Assembly (NCBI GenBank): GCA_035606335.1
Contig: DATNFP010000033.1
Span: 1-18,943, forward strand
Direction of reading: 5' to 3'
DNA from: DATNFP01 sp035606335
Lineage (GTDB): Bacteria > Bacteroidota > Bacteroidia > Chitinophagales > Chitinophagaceae
DNA: 18,943 nucleotides
A program made the translations under genes and the position numbers. This document shows, piece by piece, positions 1 to 8,492 of the stretch. The notes below the pieces were generated by a model, which had not been told where the DNA came from, did not search any database, and worked only from the letters and a program-made list of their open reading frames with translations. Position 1 is the first letter of the stretch. Every line of letters begins with the position of its first letter.

Positions 1-2
1 AA

Positions 3-2423
3 GGTTGGGCCATAGAAGTTGGTGGAATTGTAGCCACTGCTTATACAACTAATAATTCTGGCTGCTCTGCTTCTACTGGTTATGGTGGTGCTGGTGGTGG
101 TTCTTTAAGTGGAAGTATAACAGGCTATACGAATAATGGTACAAATATCGCTGTCAAATGGGAAGGATCTTATGGGCCGCTTGCTATAACGCAGACCGTA
201 CAGGTAGATACTGGGGATGTATACTTCATAGTATTTGCGACGTTCAAAAATACAAGTGCCAGCACGGTAAATAATATTTATTATATGAGAACTGTTGACC
301 CGGATAATGATGTGACACTATCCGGCGACTATACCACTAGGAACGTTCTTACATATCAGAATCCCGATGCAGATAATAAAGCAATGGTGTCCACATGGGG
401 AACACATTATCCAGAAGCCTTCTTAGGGTTAGGTACAGAAGATTGCCGTGCGGTTCCGTTTATTATTAATAGTGGTTTGATTCCAAATGGTAAACCCTCA
501 AGTTATTTTAATGACAATGGTCCTGATCAGGTAAAAACAGACTCCTTGACTCAGGACGTTGGTGTTGGGCTATCTTTTAAAATAGGTAACCTGGGCCCTG
601 GTGATAGTACCTCTATTGCATATACCTATTGTTTGAGTATTGATGAATTAGATTCTGCATTTGCGGCTACAAGACCTAAGTGGATATTGAACAGTGATAG
701 CATTAATCGTGTAAATGGTGATACGGCTGCCGTATGTAGAAATAGTGTATCTACATTAGGTATTGTAAATGGTTATGGTTATGACTGGAACTGGTCTGCT
801 TATCCCGCTGGGACTCCTATTAGTCCTACTACTGGCCCAACTGTTAACGTAACTATAGGTACTACCCCAATCTTCGTTACAGCTATAGGTACAAGCCCTG
901 CATGTTTTACAGACACTATAAGGATGACAATTACTCCGGATCTTACTCCGCCGGCCCCTACTTCTGCTGTATATACATACTGCCAGTACGATTCGGCTAA
1001 GGCATTAAGGGTTACAGGTTCAAATATCACATGGTATACTTCAGACACTGCTACCACTGGTTCTAAAATAGCGCCTAAGCCTAACACTTATGTTCCGGGT
1101 ACTTATGTTTGGTATGTAAGTCAGACAGTGAAGGGATGCGAGGGTGATAAAGCCGCTATTACTGTGATAGTGCATCCGGGATCTGTGGATAGTTTCGGTG
1201 TAGATTATCATTATGGTTGCTCTCAGGATACAATAGCATTTACTAATTTATCCAAGGGGGTAATACAAAATAATATATGGAAGTTTGGAGATGGCACAAC
1301 GGATACTGCTATTAATCCTACTCATATTTATCCCGTACAGGATACATATAGAGTGGTGCTTACAACCTTAAATAATTTCGCTTGTAAATACAGTTATTCA
1401 CAATTGATAGATACAAGACACCCTCTCAAGGCATCTTTCAAAGCTAGTGCAGATAGTATCTGTCAGGGCAAGAGCATAACATTTACTAATCATTCCGTAG
1501 GTACCAATCCTTCATTTGCGTGGTATTATGGTGATGGCACGCCTGTAGACACTACTGTTAGCCCTGTGCACCAGTTTAATGCCGCTGGAACATTCAACGT
1601 CGTAATGATCGAGAAGGATTTTGTTCCATGCTACGATACAGCTAAACTAACAGTATTGGTAGACACGATGACTTCTGCAAATTTTGCTGTAAGCGATACT
1701 TCAGTTTGTGTTGGTCAGCCAATATACTTTGCTGGTCAATGGTCAAACACTGGTAATAAGACATCTCTTTGGGATTTTGGTGATGGAACGGTTATACACA
1801 ACGAAAAAACATTGCAGCATGCTTACGATGAAGCAGGTAGTTATAATGTGCATTTAACTGCTACATACCGTATCTGTCCTGATACTTCGTTTGTTAGGAA
1901 CATTGCAGTTAATCCATATCCGCACATTGACTTAGGACCTGATACTTCAATTTGTCCTAATAGTGGCGATGCAATTGTTCTGGCAGATTTGATAAATATG
2001 AGCAATCAGGCTGCTACATGGTTATGGAGCGATAGCGAAACCACTGCGTCTATTTCTGTGAACCATTATGGTCTGTATGAAGCAACCGTAACGATTCATG
2101 GTTGTTCAAGCTCTGATACGGTTAATGTGAAGAACGATTGCTATGTCAATGTTCCGAATGCGTTTACTCCAAACAATGATGGTATAGATGATTACTTCTT
2201 CCCACGTCAGTTATTATCAAGTGGTGTAACTGCATTCAAGATGGATATTTATGATCGTTGGGGTGTGAAGATATTCGAAACTACAAATACCGAAGGTCGT
2301 GGTTGGGATGGTAGATTTAATGGGGCATTACAGCCAACAGGCGTTTATATTTACATAATAGACGTAATTCTTAAGAACGGTGAAAAACACCACTATCAGG
2401 GTAATGTGACGTTGCTAAGATAG
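3..2423 (+). CDS. PKD-repeat cell-surface protein with T9SS type B (gliding motility-associated) C-terminal domain, 5'-partial
   Basis: The reading frame is open from the first bases of the window, so the gene starts upstream; 806 residues are visible, and the internal ATG at 285 is not the real start. Seen: a Gly/Ser/Thr-rich beta-type N-terminal part, an Ig-like segment around nt 950-1180 with paired cysteines, and three PKD repeats, each with a WxFGDGT- or YYGDGT-like core (about nt 1284, 1527 and 1773). The end (about nt 2146-2420) holds VPNAFTPNNDGIDDYF, YDRWGVKIFET, GWDGR and PTGVYIY, the signature of the gliding motility-associated C-terminal domain. In this family that domain directs export through the type IX secretion system and attachment to the cell surface. 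Inference: a large secreted or surface adhesin-like protein; its ligand cannot be read. A palindrome follows the stop. Confidence 0.92.
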   Translation, partial: GWAIEVGGIVATAYTTNNSGCSASTGYGGAGGGSLSGSITGYTNNGTNIAVKWEGSYGPLAITQTVQVDTGDVYFIVFATFKNTSASTVNNIYYMRTVDPDNDVTLSGDYTTRNVLTYQNPDADNKAMVSTWGTHYPEAFLGLGTEDCRAVPFIINSGLIPNGKPSSYFNDNGPDQVKTDSLTQDVGVGLSFKIGNLGPGDSTSIAYTYCLSIDELDSAFAATRPKWILNSDSINRVNGDTAAVCRNSVSTLGIVNGYGYDWNWSAYPAGTPISPTTGPTVNVTIGTTPIFVTAIGTSPACFTDTIRMTITPDLTPPAPTSAVYTYCQYDSAKALRVTGSNITWYTSDTATTGSKIAPKPNTYVPGTYVWYVSQTVKGCEGDKAAITVIVHPGSVDSFGVDYHYGCSQDTIAFTNLSKGVIQNNIWKFGDGTTDTAINPTHIYPVQDTYRVVLTTLNNFACKYSYSQLIDTRHPLKASFKASADSICQGKSITFTNHSVGTNPSFAWYYGDGTPVDTTVSPVHQFNAAGTFNVVMIEKDFVPCYDTAKLTVLVDTMTSANFAVSDTSVCVGQPIYFAGQWSNTGNKTSLWDFGDGTVIHNEKTLQHAYDEAGSYNVHLTATYRICPDTSFVRNIAVNPYPHIDLGPDTSICPNSGDAIVLADLINMSNQAATWLWSDSETTASISVNHYGLYEATVTIHGCSSSDTVNVKNDCYVNVPNAFTPNNDGIDDYFFPRQLLSSGVTAFKMDIYDRWGVKIFETTNTEGRGWDGRFNGALQPTGVYIYIIDVILKNGEKHHYQGNVTLLR

Positions 2424-2450
2424 AGTTGAAATAAAAATTTCATAATAGTA

Positions 2451-2482
2451 CAAATGGTGCAGTAATATTACTGCACCATTTG
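2451..2482. terminator. Perfect 32-bp palindrome, possible terminator hairpin
   Basis: The 16-base halves are exact reverse complements with no spacer (arms begin CAAATGGTGCAGTAAT). The palindrome lies 28 bp after the stop of the PKD protein and 50 bp before the DUF2252 gene. In RNA it would fold into a strong hairpin with a small AT loop. No real T-run follows it on the plus strand, so simple intrinsic termination is not certain; RNA 3'-end protection or a protein-binding palindrome are alternatives. Confidence 0.55.
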
Positions 2483-2532
2483 ATTTATACAGACCGTAAA
2501 ACGAATTATTATCATCATTTTAAATTATTTAT

Positions 2533-3720
2533 ATGCCGTCAGTGATCAAGCGTATTATTCAGTATAATAGTTCTTTGCCTGATAATTTACGCACATTGAA
2601 ATATGATGCAATGAAAGAAAGTCCCTTTCGTTTTTACAGAGGTACTTGCCATCTGTTTGCCGAAGATTTTACAAAGATTTATGGTTATAAATCAAAGATA
2701 AGAACGTGGATTTGCGGTGACTTGCATTTTGAAAATTTCGGATCTTATAAAGGTGAAAACAGGCTTGTATATTTCGACATTAATGATTTCGATGAGGCAA
2801 TACTGTCTACCCCACACCCTGAAATAACAAGATTTTTAACCAGCATTATTATTGCAGGTAATCAAATTGGAGCTCCTAATAAGCAAATACATGATGCCAT
2901 AAAAGAAACTATGGCAACGTATACAGAAACATTAGCTATTGGTAAAGCATTGATGATGGAACGCGATGTAGCTCATGGAGAATTGAAAAAATATTTCGAT
3001 CAGCTTAATAACCGCAATAGAGCATCATTCATAGCCAAGCATACAATTGAAAAGGATGGCAAGTTGGTTTTGCGAAATGATGAAAAACTGCGCCCGGTCG
3101 ACGAAAAGCAAAAAAAGATAATTATCAAATCGCTTAAATATCTGCTTCAGCATGATCCCCATTTTTCTAACCTCGAATTTGAAGATGTAGCTTTTAGAAT
3201 TGCCGGCACAGGTAGTCTTGGATTACAGCGTTATTGCGTATTGTGTTACCATGCAAAAAAAGGAAAATATTATCTCATAGATATTAAGCAGACAAGAGAG
3301 TCGTGTTACAAAAACAATATGTCCATTAGTCAATATAAGTTTAAAGACGAAGCCGAAAGAATAAATTTTATTGGTGAAATAATGCAGTTTAATGCTCCGG
3401 GTTTTCTTACTTCTATTCAAATAAATGATGTTTGGTATGTGGTTAAAGAGTTACAACCCGTAATAGACAAAATAACATTGGAAGATTTTAAAAACGATTT
3501 TCCCGGGTTTAAAAATGTTGCAATAGAAATGGCTTCTCTTATTGCGTATGCTCAGTTAAGGAGCAGTGGCCGCAAAGGTTCGTCTACTGCAGATGAACTA
3601 ATAGATTTTGCTGAAAAACAGCAGTGGCAAAAAAATATGATTGAATTAAGTTCTCAGCTGGCAGATAATAATAATCGTTATTATAATCAATTTTCAGAGT
3701 ACGAAAAGCATAAGGATTAG
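2533..3720 (+). CDS. DUF2252 family protein
   Basis: The protein has 395 residues, a normal length for DUF2252. Recognisable family motifs are PFRFYRG (31-37), CGDLHFENFG (61-70), VYFDINDFDEA (79-89), AGTGSLG (224-230), YLIDIKQTRES (247-257) and a late AYAQLRSSGR (338-347). The biochemical role of the family is not firmly known. GDLHFEN and the D-x-N-D-F-D stretch resemble the catalytic and metal-binding loops of aminoglycoside phosphotransferase-like kinases, and the later GTGSLG plus IDIKQ resembles a nucleotide-binding loop followed by the lysine strand; this reading is inference. No signal peptide or membrane segment is seen, so it is probably cytoplasmic. It stands alone, between the palindrome and an outer membrane protein gene 155 bp downstream. 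The ATG at 2533 fits the family's N-terminus. Confidence 0.85.
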   Translation: MPSVIKRIIQYNSSLPDNLRTLKYDAMKESPFRFYRGTCHLFAEDFTKIYGYKSKIRTWICGDLHFENFGSYKGENRLVYFDINDFDEAILSTPHPEITRFLTSIIIAGNQIGAPNKQIHDAIKETMATYTETLAIGKALMMERDVAHGELKKYFDQLNNRNRASFIAKHTIEKDGKLVLRNDEKLRPVDEKQKKIIIKSLKYLLQHDPHFSNLEFEDVAFRIAGTGSLGLQRYCVLCYHAKKGKYYLIDIKQTRESCYKNNMSISQYKFKDEAERINFIGEIMQFNAPGFLTSIQINDVWYVVKELQPVIDKITLEDFKNDFPGFKNVAIEMASLIAYAQLRSSGRKGSSTADELIDFAEKQQWQKNMIELSSQLADNNNRYYNQFSEYEKHKD

Positions 3721-3875
3721 CTATCAATCTTATCACAATAGCTTTAAAACATTCTGCGCACAATTTTTGCAATATTTTTTTGAATGTGATTAAAACGTTG
3801 ATCTTGTTATAATTAATGATGGTTTTAAACGTTACAGTTATATAAGATTCAACATTTTAGAAAGAAGCTAAATAT

Positions 3876-5753
3876 TTGATATTGAACAACTTACTGAACA
3901 ATAGGATAGTATCATTTTTTTTAACTATAGCCTGTATTTTGTTCTCGTCTGCTGTTTATGGGCAAAGATTTGCCAATCTCGATAGCTTAAAACTGGATAG
4001 TATACGAATATCACATCACAAATTCATAAATAATGTTTTTCAGGAGGCAATAAATTCAATTAAAAGGTCTTCGGACACATCCAACGATATTTATCAGAAT
4101 GGTAAAAGTGAAGATCCATACCTGCCCTATCAGGGCAAGATTATAAGGCATATTAATGTTGAGTCGCTTGACTTTGCCCGGTCGTTTTCCGATACTTCGA
4201 AACGCATCAATACCTTTATCGCGAACGTAGCAAATGCTACACATACTACTACAAGAAATTTTGTTATCAGGAATAATCTGTTCATTTATGAAAATACTCC
4301 TCTGAATGCTTATCGTGTGGCTGATAATGAAAGGTATTTGCGTACACTCGATTATATTCATGATGCACGTATTATCGTCAAGGAAATTCCTGACAATCCG
4401 GATTCTATAGATATTCTGGTAATAACAAAGGATTTTTATACCATTTCCGCTGATGGGGCTTCAAATGGATTTAACCATATTCAGGGTAGGCTTGTTGATG
4501 CAAATTTAGCAGGTATGGGACAGAGGGTGGAAGTAACCGGGCTGTATGATTATAATCGCCATCCTGAGTGGGGATTCGGTGCATTATACAGAAAAAATAA
4601 CATTGGACGCAGCTTCATTAGCGCTACAGTAGGCTACAGTACAATGCTTATTAACCCATATACAAGAGAAGAAAACTCAACGGAGTATGTAAGCTTCGAT
4701 CGGCCGCTTGTTTCCCCGTATTCTCATTTTGCGGGTGGGCTCACTTTAAGTCATAATGCAGGATACAATTCATATAATATTATACCTGTTCAGAATGTTT
4801 TTATTTACAAATACAATTTATATGATGGATGGATTGGCTACAATCTGGGCATTAATAAGTTATCTGCCAATAATGGCACAATAAGAGATAGAAAATTTTT
4901 GAGCTTTCGGTATTATAATTATCATTTTACAGATGTTCCTGCCCAGGTTGAAAATAACTTTGATCCTATATATAATGATAAGCAAGCAGTATTGGCACAG
5001 TTTACATTATTTCGTCAGGATTATTATAAGACACAATATATTTATGGTTTTGGTACTACAGAAGATCTTCCCTATGGATACAACATTGCTCTTACCACCG
5101 GTTGGTATAAGCAACTTAATTTAGAGCGGCCCTATATAGGGGTGCATACACAGAATTATATCGCCACTAACCAGGGTGATTTCATTCAATTATTCTCAAG
5201 AATTGGTGGCTATGATTACAAGGGCGAACTGCAGGATCTGAACTTTATGTTTGGCACTGAGATTTTTAGCCGTTTATTTTTTTGGAATGCGACAAAAATC
5301 AGGCAATATATTTTTGCAAGCTATTCCGGAATATATAATAGTATTACATCCCAGCCTCTCAGAATTGATAATCAGTATGGCATACGTGAATTTCTTTCAG
5401 ATTCAGTTTATGGAAACAGAAGATTAAATCTGCAGCTTGAAACAGAGTTTTATTTAAAATACAAAATATTGGGTTTTCAGTTTGCACCTTTCCCCTATGT
5501 TGATTTAGCGCTTATAAAGCCTTCCAATGCGGGTCCTTTCGAATATCAATTGTATAGTGGTATCGGTGGAGGTATCCGCGCAAGGAACGAAAACCTGGTA
5601 TTCGAAACCATTGAATTAAGGTTTTTCTTCTATCCGGTAGCGCCTAATGATATGCGTGGCTTTAAAGTAATACTCAATGCAAATATTAGATATAGATATA
5701 CAAGTAATTATGTGACAGCTCCCGACGTTGTGCAGCTTAATGTGAGTCAATAG
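3876..5753 (+). CDS. Omp85/BamA-TamA-like outer membrane beta-barrel protein
   Basis: A 625-residue protein read from TTG. A stop lies in frame at 3858-3860 and there is no in-frame ATG before residue 214, so TTG at 3876 (or TTG at 3882) must be the start. Residues 10-29 form a clear signal peptide (VSFFLTIACILFSSAVYG) with cleavage near 29-30. A POTRA-like unit spans about 87-188 (GKIIRHINVESLDF, then TRNFVIRNNLFIYENTPLNAYRV, YLRTLDYIHDARIIV and IDILVITKDFY), the pattern of single-POTRA Omp85 relatives. The rest is rich in alternating aromatic and polar strands, as in a 16-strand barrel, and ends in beta strands. Known for the superfamily: insertion or transport of proteins or lipids at the outer membrane. 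The substrate here is unknown. A small acetyltransferase gene follows 42 bp downstream on the same strand. Confidence 0.82.
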   Translation: MILNNLLNNRIVSFFLTIACILFSSAVYGQRFANLDSLKLDSIRISHHKFINNVFQEAINSIKRSSDTSNDIYQNGKSEDPYLPYQGKIIRHINVESLDFARSFSDTSKRINTFIANVANATHTTTRNFVIRNNLFIYENTPLNAYRVADNERYLRTLDYIHDARIIVKEIPDNPDSIDILVITKDFYTISADGASNGFNHIQGRLVDANLAGMGQRVEVTGLYDYNRHPEWGFGALYRKNNIGRSFISATVGYSTMLINPYTREENSTEYVSFDRPLVSPYSHFAGGLTLSHNAGYNSYNIIPVQNVFIYKYNLYDGWIGYNLGINKLSANNGTIRDRKFLSFRYYNYHFTDVPAQVENNFDPIYNDKQAVLAQFTLFRQDYYKTQYIYGFGTTEDLPYGYNIALTTGWYKQLNLERPYIGVHTQNYIATNQGDFIQLFSRIGGYDYKGELQDLNFMFGTEIFSRLFFWNATKIRQYIFASYSGIYNSITSQPLRIDNQYGIREFLSDSVYGNRRLNLQLETEFYLKYKILGFQFAPFPYVDLALIKPSNAGPFEYQLYSGIGGGIRARNENLVFETIELRFFFYPVAPNDMRGFKVILNANIRYRYTSNYVTAPDVVQLNVSQ

Positions 5754-5795
5754 CATTGCATAATAATTCAATGCATTAATTTTGGAAAAAAAATA

Positions 5796-6080
5796 ATGCA
5801 GATACAGCATGAGGACAATGGGAAAAAAGGGCGGTTCTTTGTAAATGAAAATGGCAAAGATTTAGCAGAAATAGTATATGCTTGGTCCACACCCACCATA
5901 ATTGTTATTCATCATACAGAAGTAGATCCACAACTAAAAGGACAACGTGTAGGCAACAAGTTGGTAGATGAAATTGTTGCATGGGCCAGAAAGAATAATC
6001 TTAAAATAAATCCGCTATGCCCGTTTGCTAATGCTGTCTTGCACAAGAATAATGAATATCATGATGTTTTATTTAATTAA
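5796..6080 (+). CDS. Small GNAT-like N-acetyltransferase (YjdJ/Acetyltransf_CG type)
   Basis: At 94 residues it matches the short single-domain GCN5-related family. Seen in order: GRFFVNENGKDLAEIVYAW (12-30), the IHHTEVDP strand (38-45), the acetyl-CoA pyrophosphate loop QLKGQRVG (46-53), helix NKLVDEIVAWARKNNL, and the hallmark NPLCPFA (72-78) with a conserved cysteine before the final helix. The family is predicted to bind acetyl-CoA; its acceptor is not known. The ATG is preceded by a purine-rich GGAAAA stretch. It probably sits in the same transcript as the Omp85-like gene, but no shared function is evident. The gene ends 12 bases before a hairpin terminator. Confidence 0.85.
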   Translation: MQIQHEDNGKKGRFFVNENGKDLAEIVYAWSTPTIIVIHHTEVDPQLKGQRVGNKLVDEIVAWARKNNLKINPLCPFANAVLHKNNEYHDVLFN

Positions 6081-6086
6081 TACATC

Positions 6087-6114
6087 AAAAAAGCCGGCTG
6101 ATTATCAGCCGGCT
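6087..6114 (-). terminator. Rho-independent terminator of the minus-strand T9SS protein gene
   Basis: The stem has 10-bp arms AGCCGGCTGA and TCAGCCGGCT around a 3-base TTA loop (6092-6114). On the minus strand the stem is followed by a run of T (the A-run at 6087-6092). The T-run makes it a terminator for the leftward gene at 6138-8315. Without a T-run on the plus side, it may also stop rightward transcription from the acetyltransferase gene, less efficiently. Confidence 0.85.
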
Positions 6115-6137
6115 CTTGCTATGAACTAAAAGTAATC

Positions 6138-8315
6138 TTATTGTTTTATCCATTTCAACACTAATGGATATTTCCAATCGTTACCGTCTATATGGATCAT
6201 ATACATGCCAGGCATCAAAGTAGCTGATGGCAATTCAATATTTTGACTTCCCAATTGGTTAGTTTCATTTTGCTGCCATATCACTCTGCCTACCACATCA
6301 ACTATTTTTACTTCGTAAGAAGCTTTACTGTTCAGGAACATTTTAAGCTGTGATTGCGAAGTAGATGGATTAGGAATGATCTCTGCATACTGTATTGGTG
6401 TAACAATATTGGCAACACCTGTTGGTTGTATAGTTCCTGAATCATTTAGGACATTATACTTTGGCATTGGCCTGCCTGTGCTATCTACCACCTTTGTACC
6501 CATCAGGTTCAGATAAAGCATTTCACCTGCAGACGCGGTAGTTGGAATAGTAAGATTTAATGTTGCAATTGTTCCTTGCCCGGTTGCATTGCTATGATTA
6601 GTACGTGCATATGCCCAGTCTATCTTATTGCTGTTAATTGTTTTTGTAAAAGACAAGGTATTGGCAGAAGTGCCAAGCCAGCTTGTTGGATAGCTGATTG
6701 TTGGAGCCACATCCAGGGGCATTCCACCTATATCAATAGTTGTTGCTATTCCATATAGATTATTCATCGGTATTGTTGCATCTCCTATTTTTATAGGAAT
6801 AGATACTGTGGTTCCTGGTGAAATTGTTATTCCCGTAAGGTCAAAGTAGAGGTCTGGTAAACCTGCAATTCTTGCAGCATTTTTAATATTTCCTTTTGCA
6901 TGTACTAAACCATAGTTTGCAGTAACGGCCGCAAGGTCAAGGGTATCAACAGTGCCATCTCCATTACAATCTGCATATTTCATATTCACACCACTTACAA
7001 ATGATGAAGGCCAGTTGGCGCAATATTGTCCTATCCAGCTTATAGTCGGTGATGTTCTTGTAGGTCCGGTCTGTCCATATGCCACAGCTATAGCAAGTGG
7101 ATCATAAATATTCGCCGTCTTGTCATCATTAGCGTCGCCAGGATAAACAGAGTCTGTATTACATGCAGCTGTTTTAACCAATACTGTATAATATGCCAGG
7201 CCTCTTACACTGCACGTTGTGTCGTATGCCTCAATATTAATTGTAAAATTTGGAGTAACAGAAGGATCTAAAGTCGCAGGTGTCGTCCAGATTATAGTTG
7301 CTGTCGCGGATGATGTTGCCGGGTTCATGGTTGTAAATTCGGTATAAGGCCAGGTAAATGATGAATTAACTAAGGCGAATACTGAATCATGAGTATTTGA
7401 ATCTGTTAATGTAATAGTAATGGTGTCTGTTTTCCCCGGGCAGGTAGTATGTACAAAACTGGTACCAGTTTGTGGCAATGGCGCTTTTGCTGATGAATAA
7501 GGTGTTTGCAATGTAAGCCATTCACGCATAAAATAGCCTACAAGTTTGCCTGCACGATATTCGCTTGTTTTCATAGCAAGAAAATCATTGCTTAACAGGG
7601 CACCAGCTCTGATAGTTAACAATTGTGTAGCATTATTTGTAATTGTATAGCTACCACTACCTAAAGGCGATGATGAGTTATAGCCGGAGGTATATAGCTC
7701 GCTTCTTCCTCCTGGCCCTGAGCCCATATCAGTTTGAGGTACCATCATCTCAATATCAATGCTATCATCATCTGCATCCACAGCCTGTACCGGAATGGTA
7801 TTTACACTGTCATTTGTAAGATAAAAAGGTGGATAATTGGCTATTTTGGCATTGGAGTTGATTGCAACACTATTATCTAAGAATGCTTCAAGATACATAT
7901 CGTCGGGCGTTATATTAGCCGCTATAACGTCTAATGAAGATGCCGACGCATATATTTTCCAATCGTTACATGCAGATAAGCTAACTGTATCTGAAAAAAC
8001 CGTAGCTATCCAATAAGGATATGATCCTCCGGAACAGCCCACACTAGCAGAGGCGCAATATAAATTGGTTAGAGTATCATACTCAAGGAAGGGTAGTGAT
8101 CTGTTAAAATTATATCCGCAACTGCTTGAGTAGAAATACACGGTGGCTCCTAAAGCGGTGTCCGGCATATGACCATTACATTCGTGATAAAGGGTGTAAT
8201 AGACTCGATAATTGGTACCTGTAAATTCGTATCGTAATTCACCTCCTTGTATTCCCGAGGCAAATATTTTTGAGCTGACTAATAGGCATAGTAGAGCCAG
8301 GTAAATTTTTTTCAT
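6138..8315 (-). CDS. Secreted T9SS type A sorting-domain protein with dockerin-like and cohesin-like regions
   Basis: The protein has 725 residues. A signal peptide (MKKIYLALLCLLVSSKIFAS) supports the ATG at 8315. The N-terminal part begins GGELRYEFTGTNYRVYYTLYHECNG, a beta-domain start common in secreted Cytophagia and Chitinophagia proteins; the middle is Ig- or cadherin-like (VDADDDSIDIEM near 180-190). Two 12-residue calcium loops follow: D394-x-N396-x-D398...D405 and D449-x-N451-x-D453...D460, as in a dockerin doublet. Residues about 488-632 look cohesin-like (SIPIKIGDATIPMNNLYGIATTIDI...). From about 642 comes a type A sorting domain (AEIIPNPSTSQSQLKMF, YEVKIVDVVGRVIWQ, LMPGMYMIHI). Known: such domains send proteins through the type IX system to the surface or medium. 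No catalytic domain was recognised. It is a single-gene unit, convergent with the acetyltransferase gene. Confidence 0.9.
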   Translation of the reverse strand: MKKIYLALLCLLVSSKIFASGIQGGELRYEFTGTNYRVYYTLYHECNGHMPDTALGATVYFYSSSCGYNFNRSLPFLEYDTLTNLYCASASVGCSGGSYPYWIATVFSDTVSLSACNDWKIYASASSLDVIAANITPDDMYLEAFLDNSVAINSNAKIANYPPFYLTNDSVNTIPVQAVDADDDSIDIEMMVPQTDMGSGPGGRSELYTSGYNSSSPLGSGSYTITNNATQLLTIRAGALLSNDFLAMKTSEYRAGKLVGYFMREWLTLQTPYSSAKAPLPQTGTSFVHTTCPGKTDTITITLTDSNTHDSVFALVNSSFTWPYTEFTTMNPATSSATATIIWTTPATLDPSVTPNFTINIEAYDTTCSVRGLAYYTVLVKTAACNTDSVYPGDANDDKTANIYDPLAIAVAYGQTGPTRTSPTISWIGQYCANWPSSFVSGVNMKYADCNGDGTVDTLDLAAVTANYGLVHAKGNIKNAARIAGLPDLYFDLTGITISPGTTVSIPIKIGDATIPMNNLYGIATTIDIGGMPLDVAPTISYPTSWLGTSANTLSFTKTINSNKIDWAYARTNHSNATGQGTIATLNLTIPTTASAGEMLYLNLMGTKVVDSTGRPMPKYNVLNDSGTIQPTGVANIVTPIQYAEIIPNPSTSQSQLKMFLNSKASYEVKIVDVVGRVIWQQNETNQLGSQNIELPSATLMPGMYMIHIDGNDWKYPLVLKWIKQ

Positions 8316-8492
8316 AGGTTAAACGTTTCTAAGAAATACAGGGCTAAGCCTTGAAAAGGTTGGGTAAATACTTAAAAAAACATTAAAAAATATAGCAAAT
8401 ATTCTTATGTGAGTATAAATACAATTTTTCTCAAACCCTTAACTTACTAATTTGCAGCGTAACTACTACATTCGCACTCTAACTCATATCAA

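Noticed and set aside
8440..8460. CTAATTTGC before the PLP enzyme gene as a promoter -7 box
   Set aside because: It has one base too few between TA and TTTG, and no clear -33 box was found; the region is simply AT-rich.
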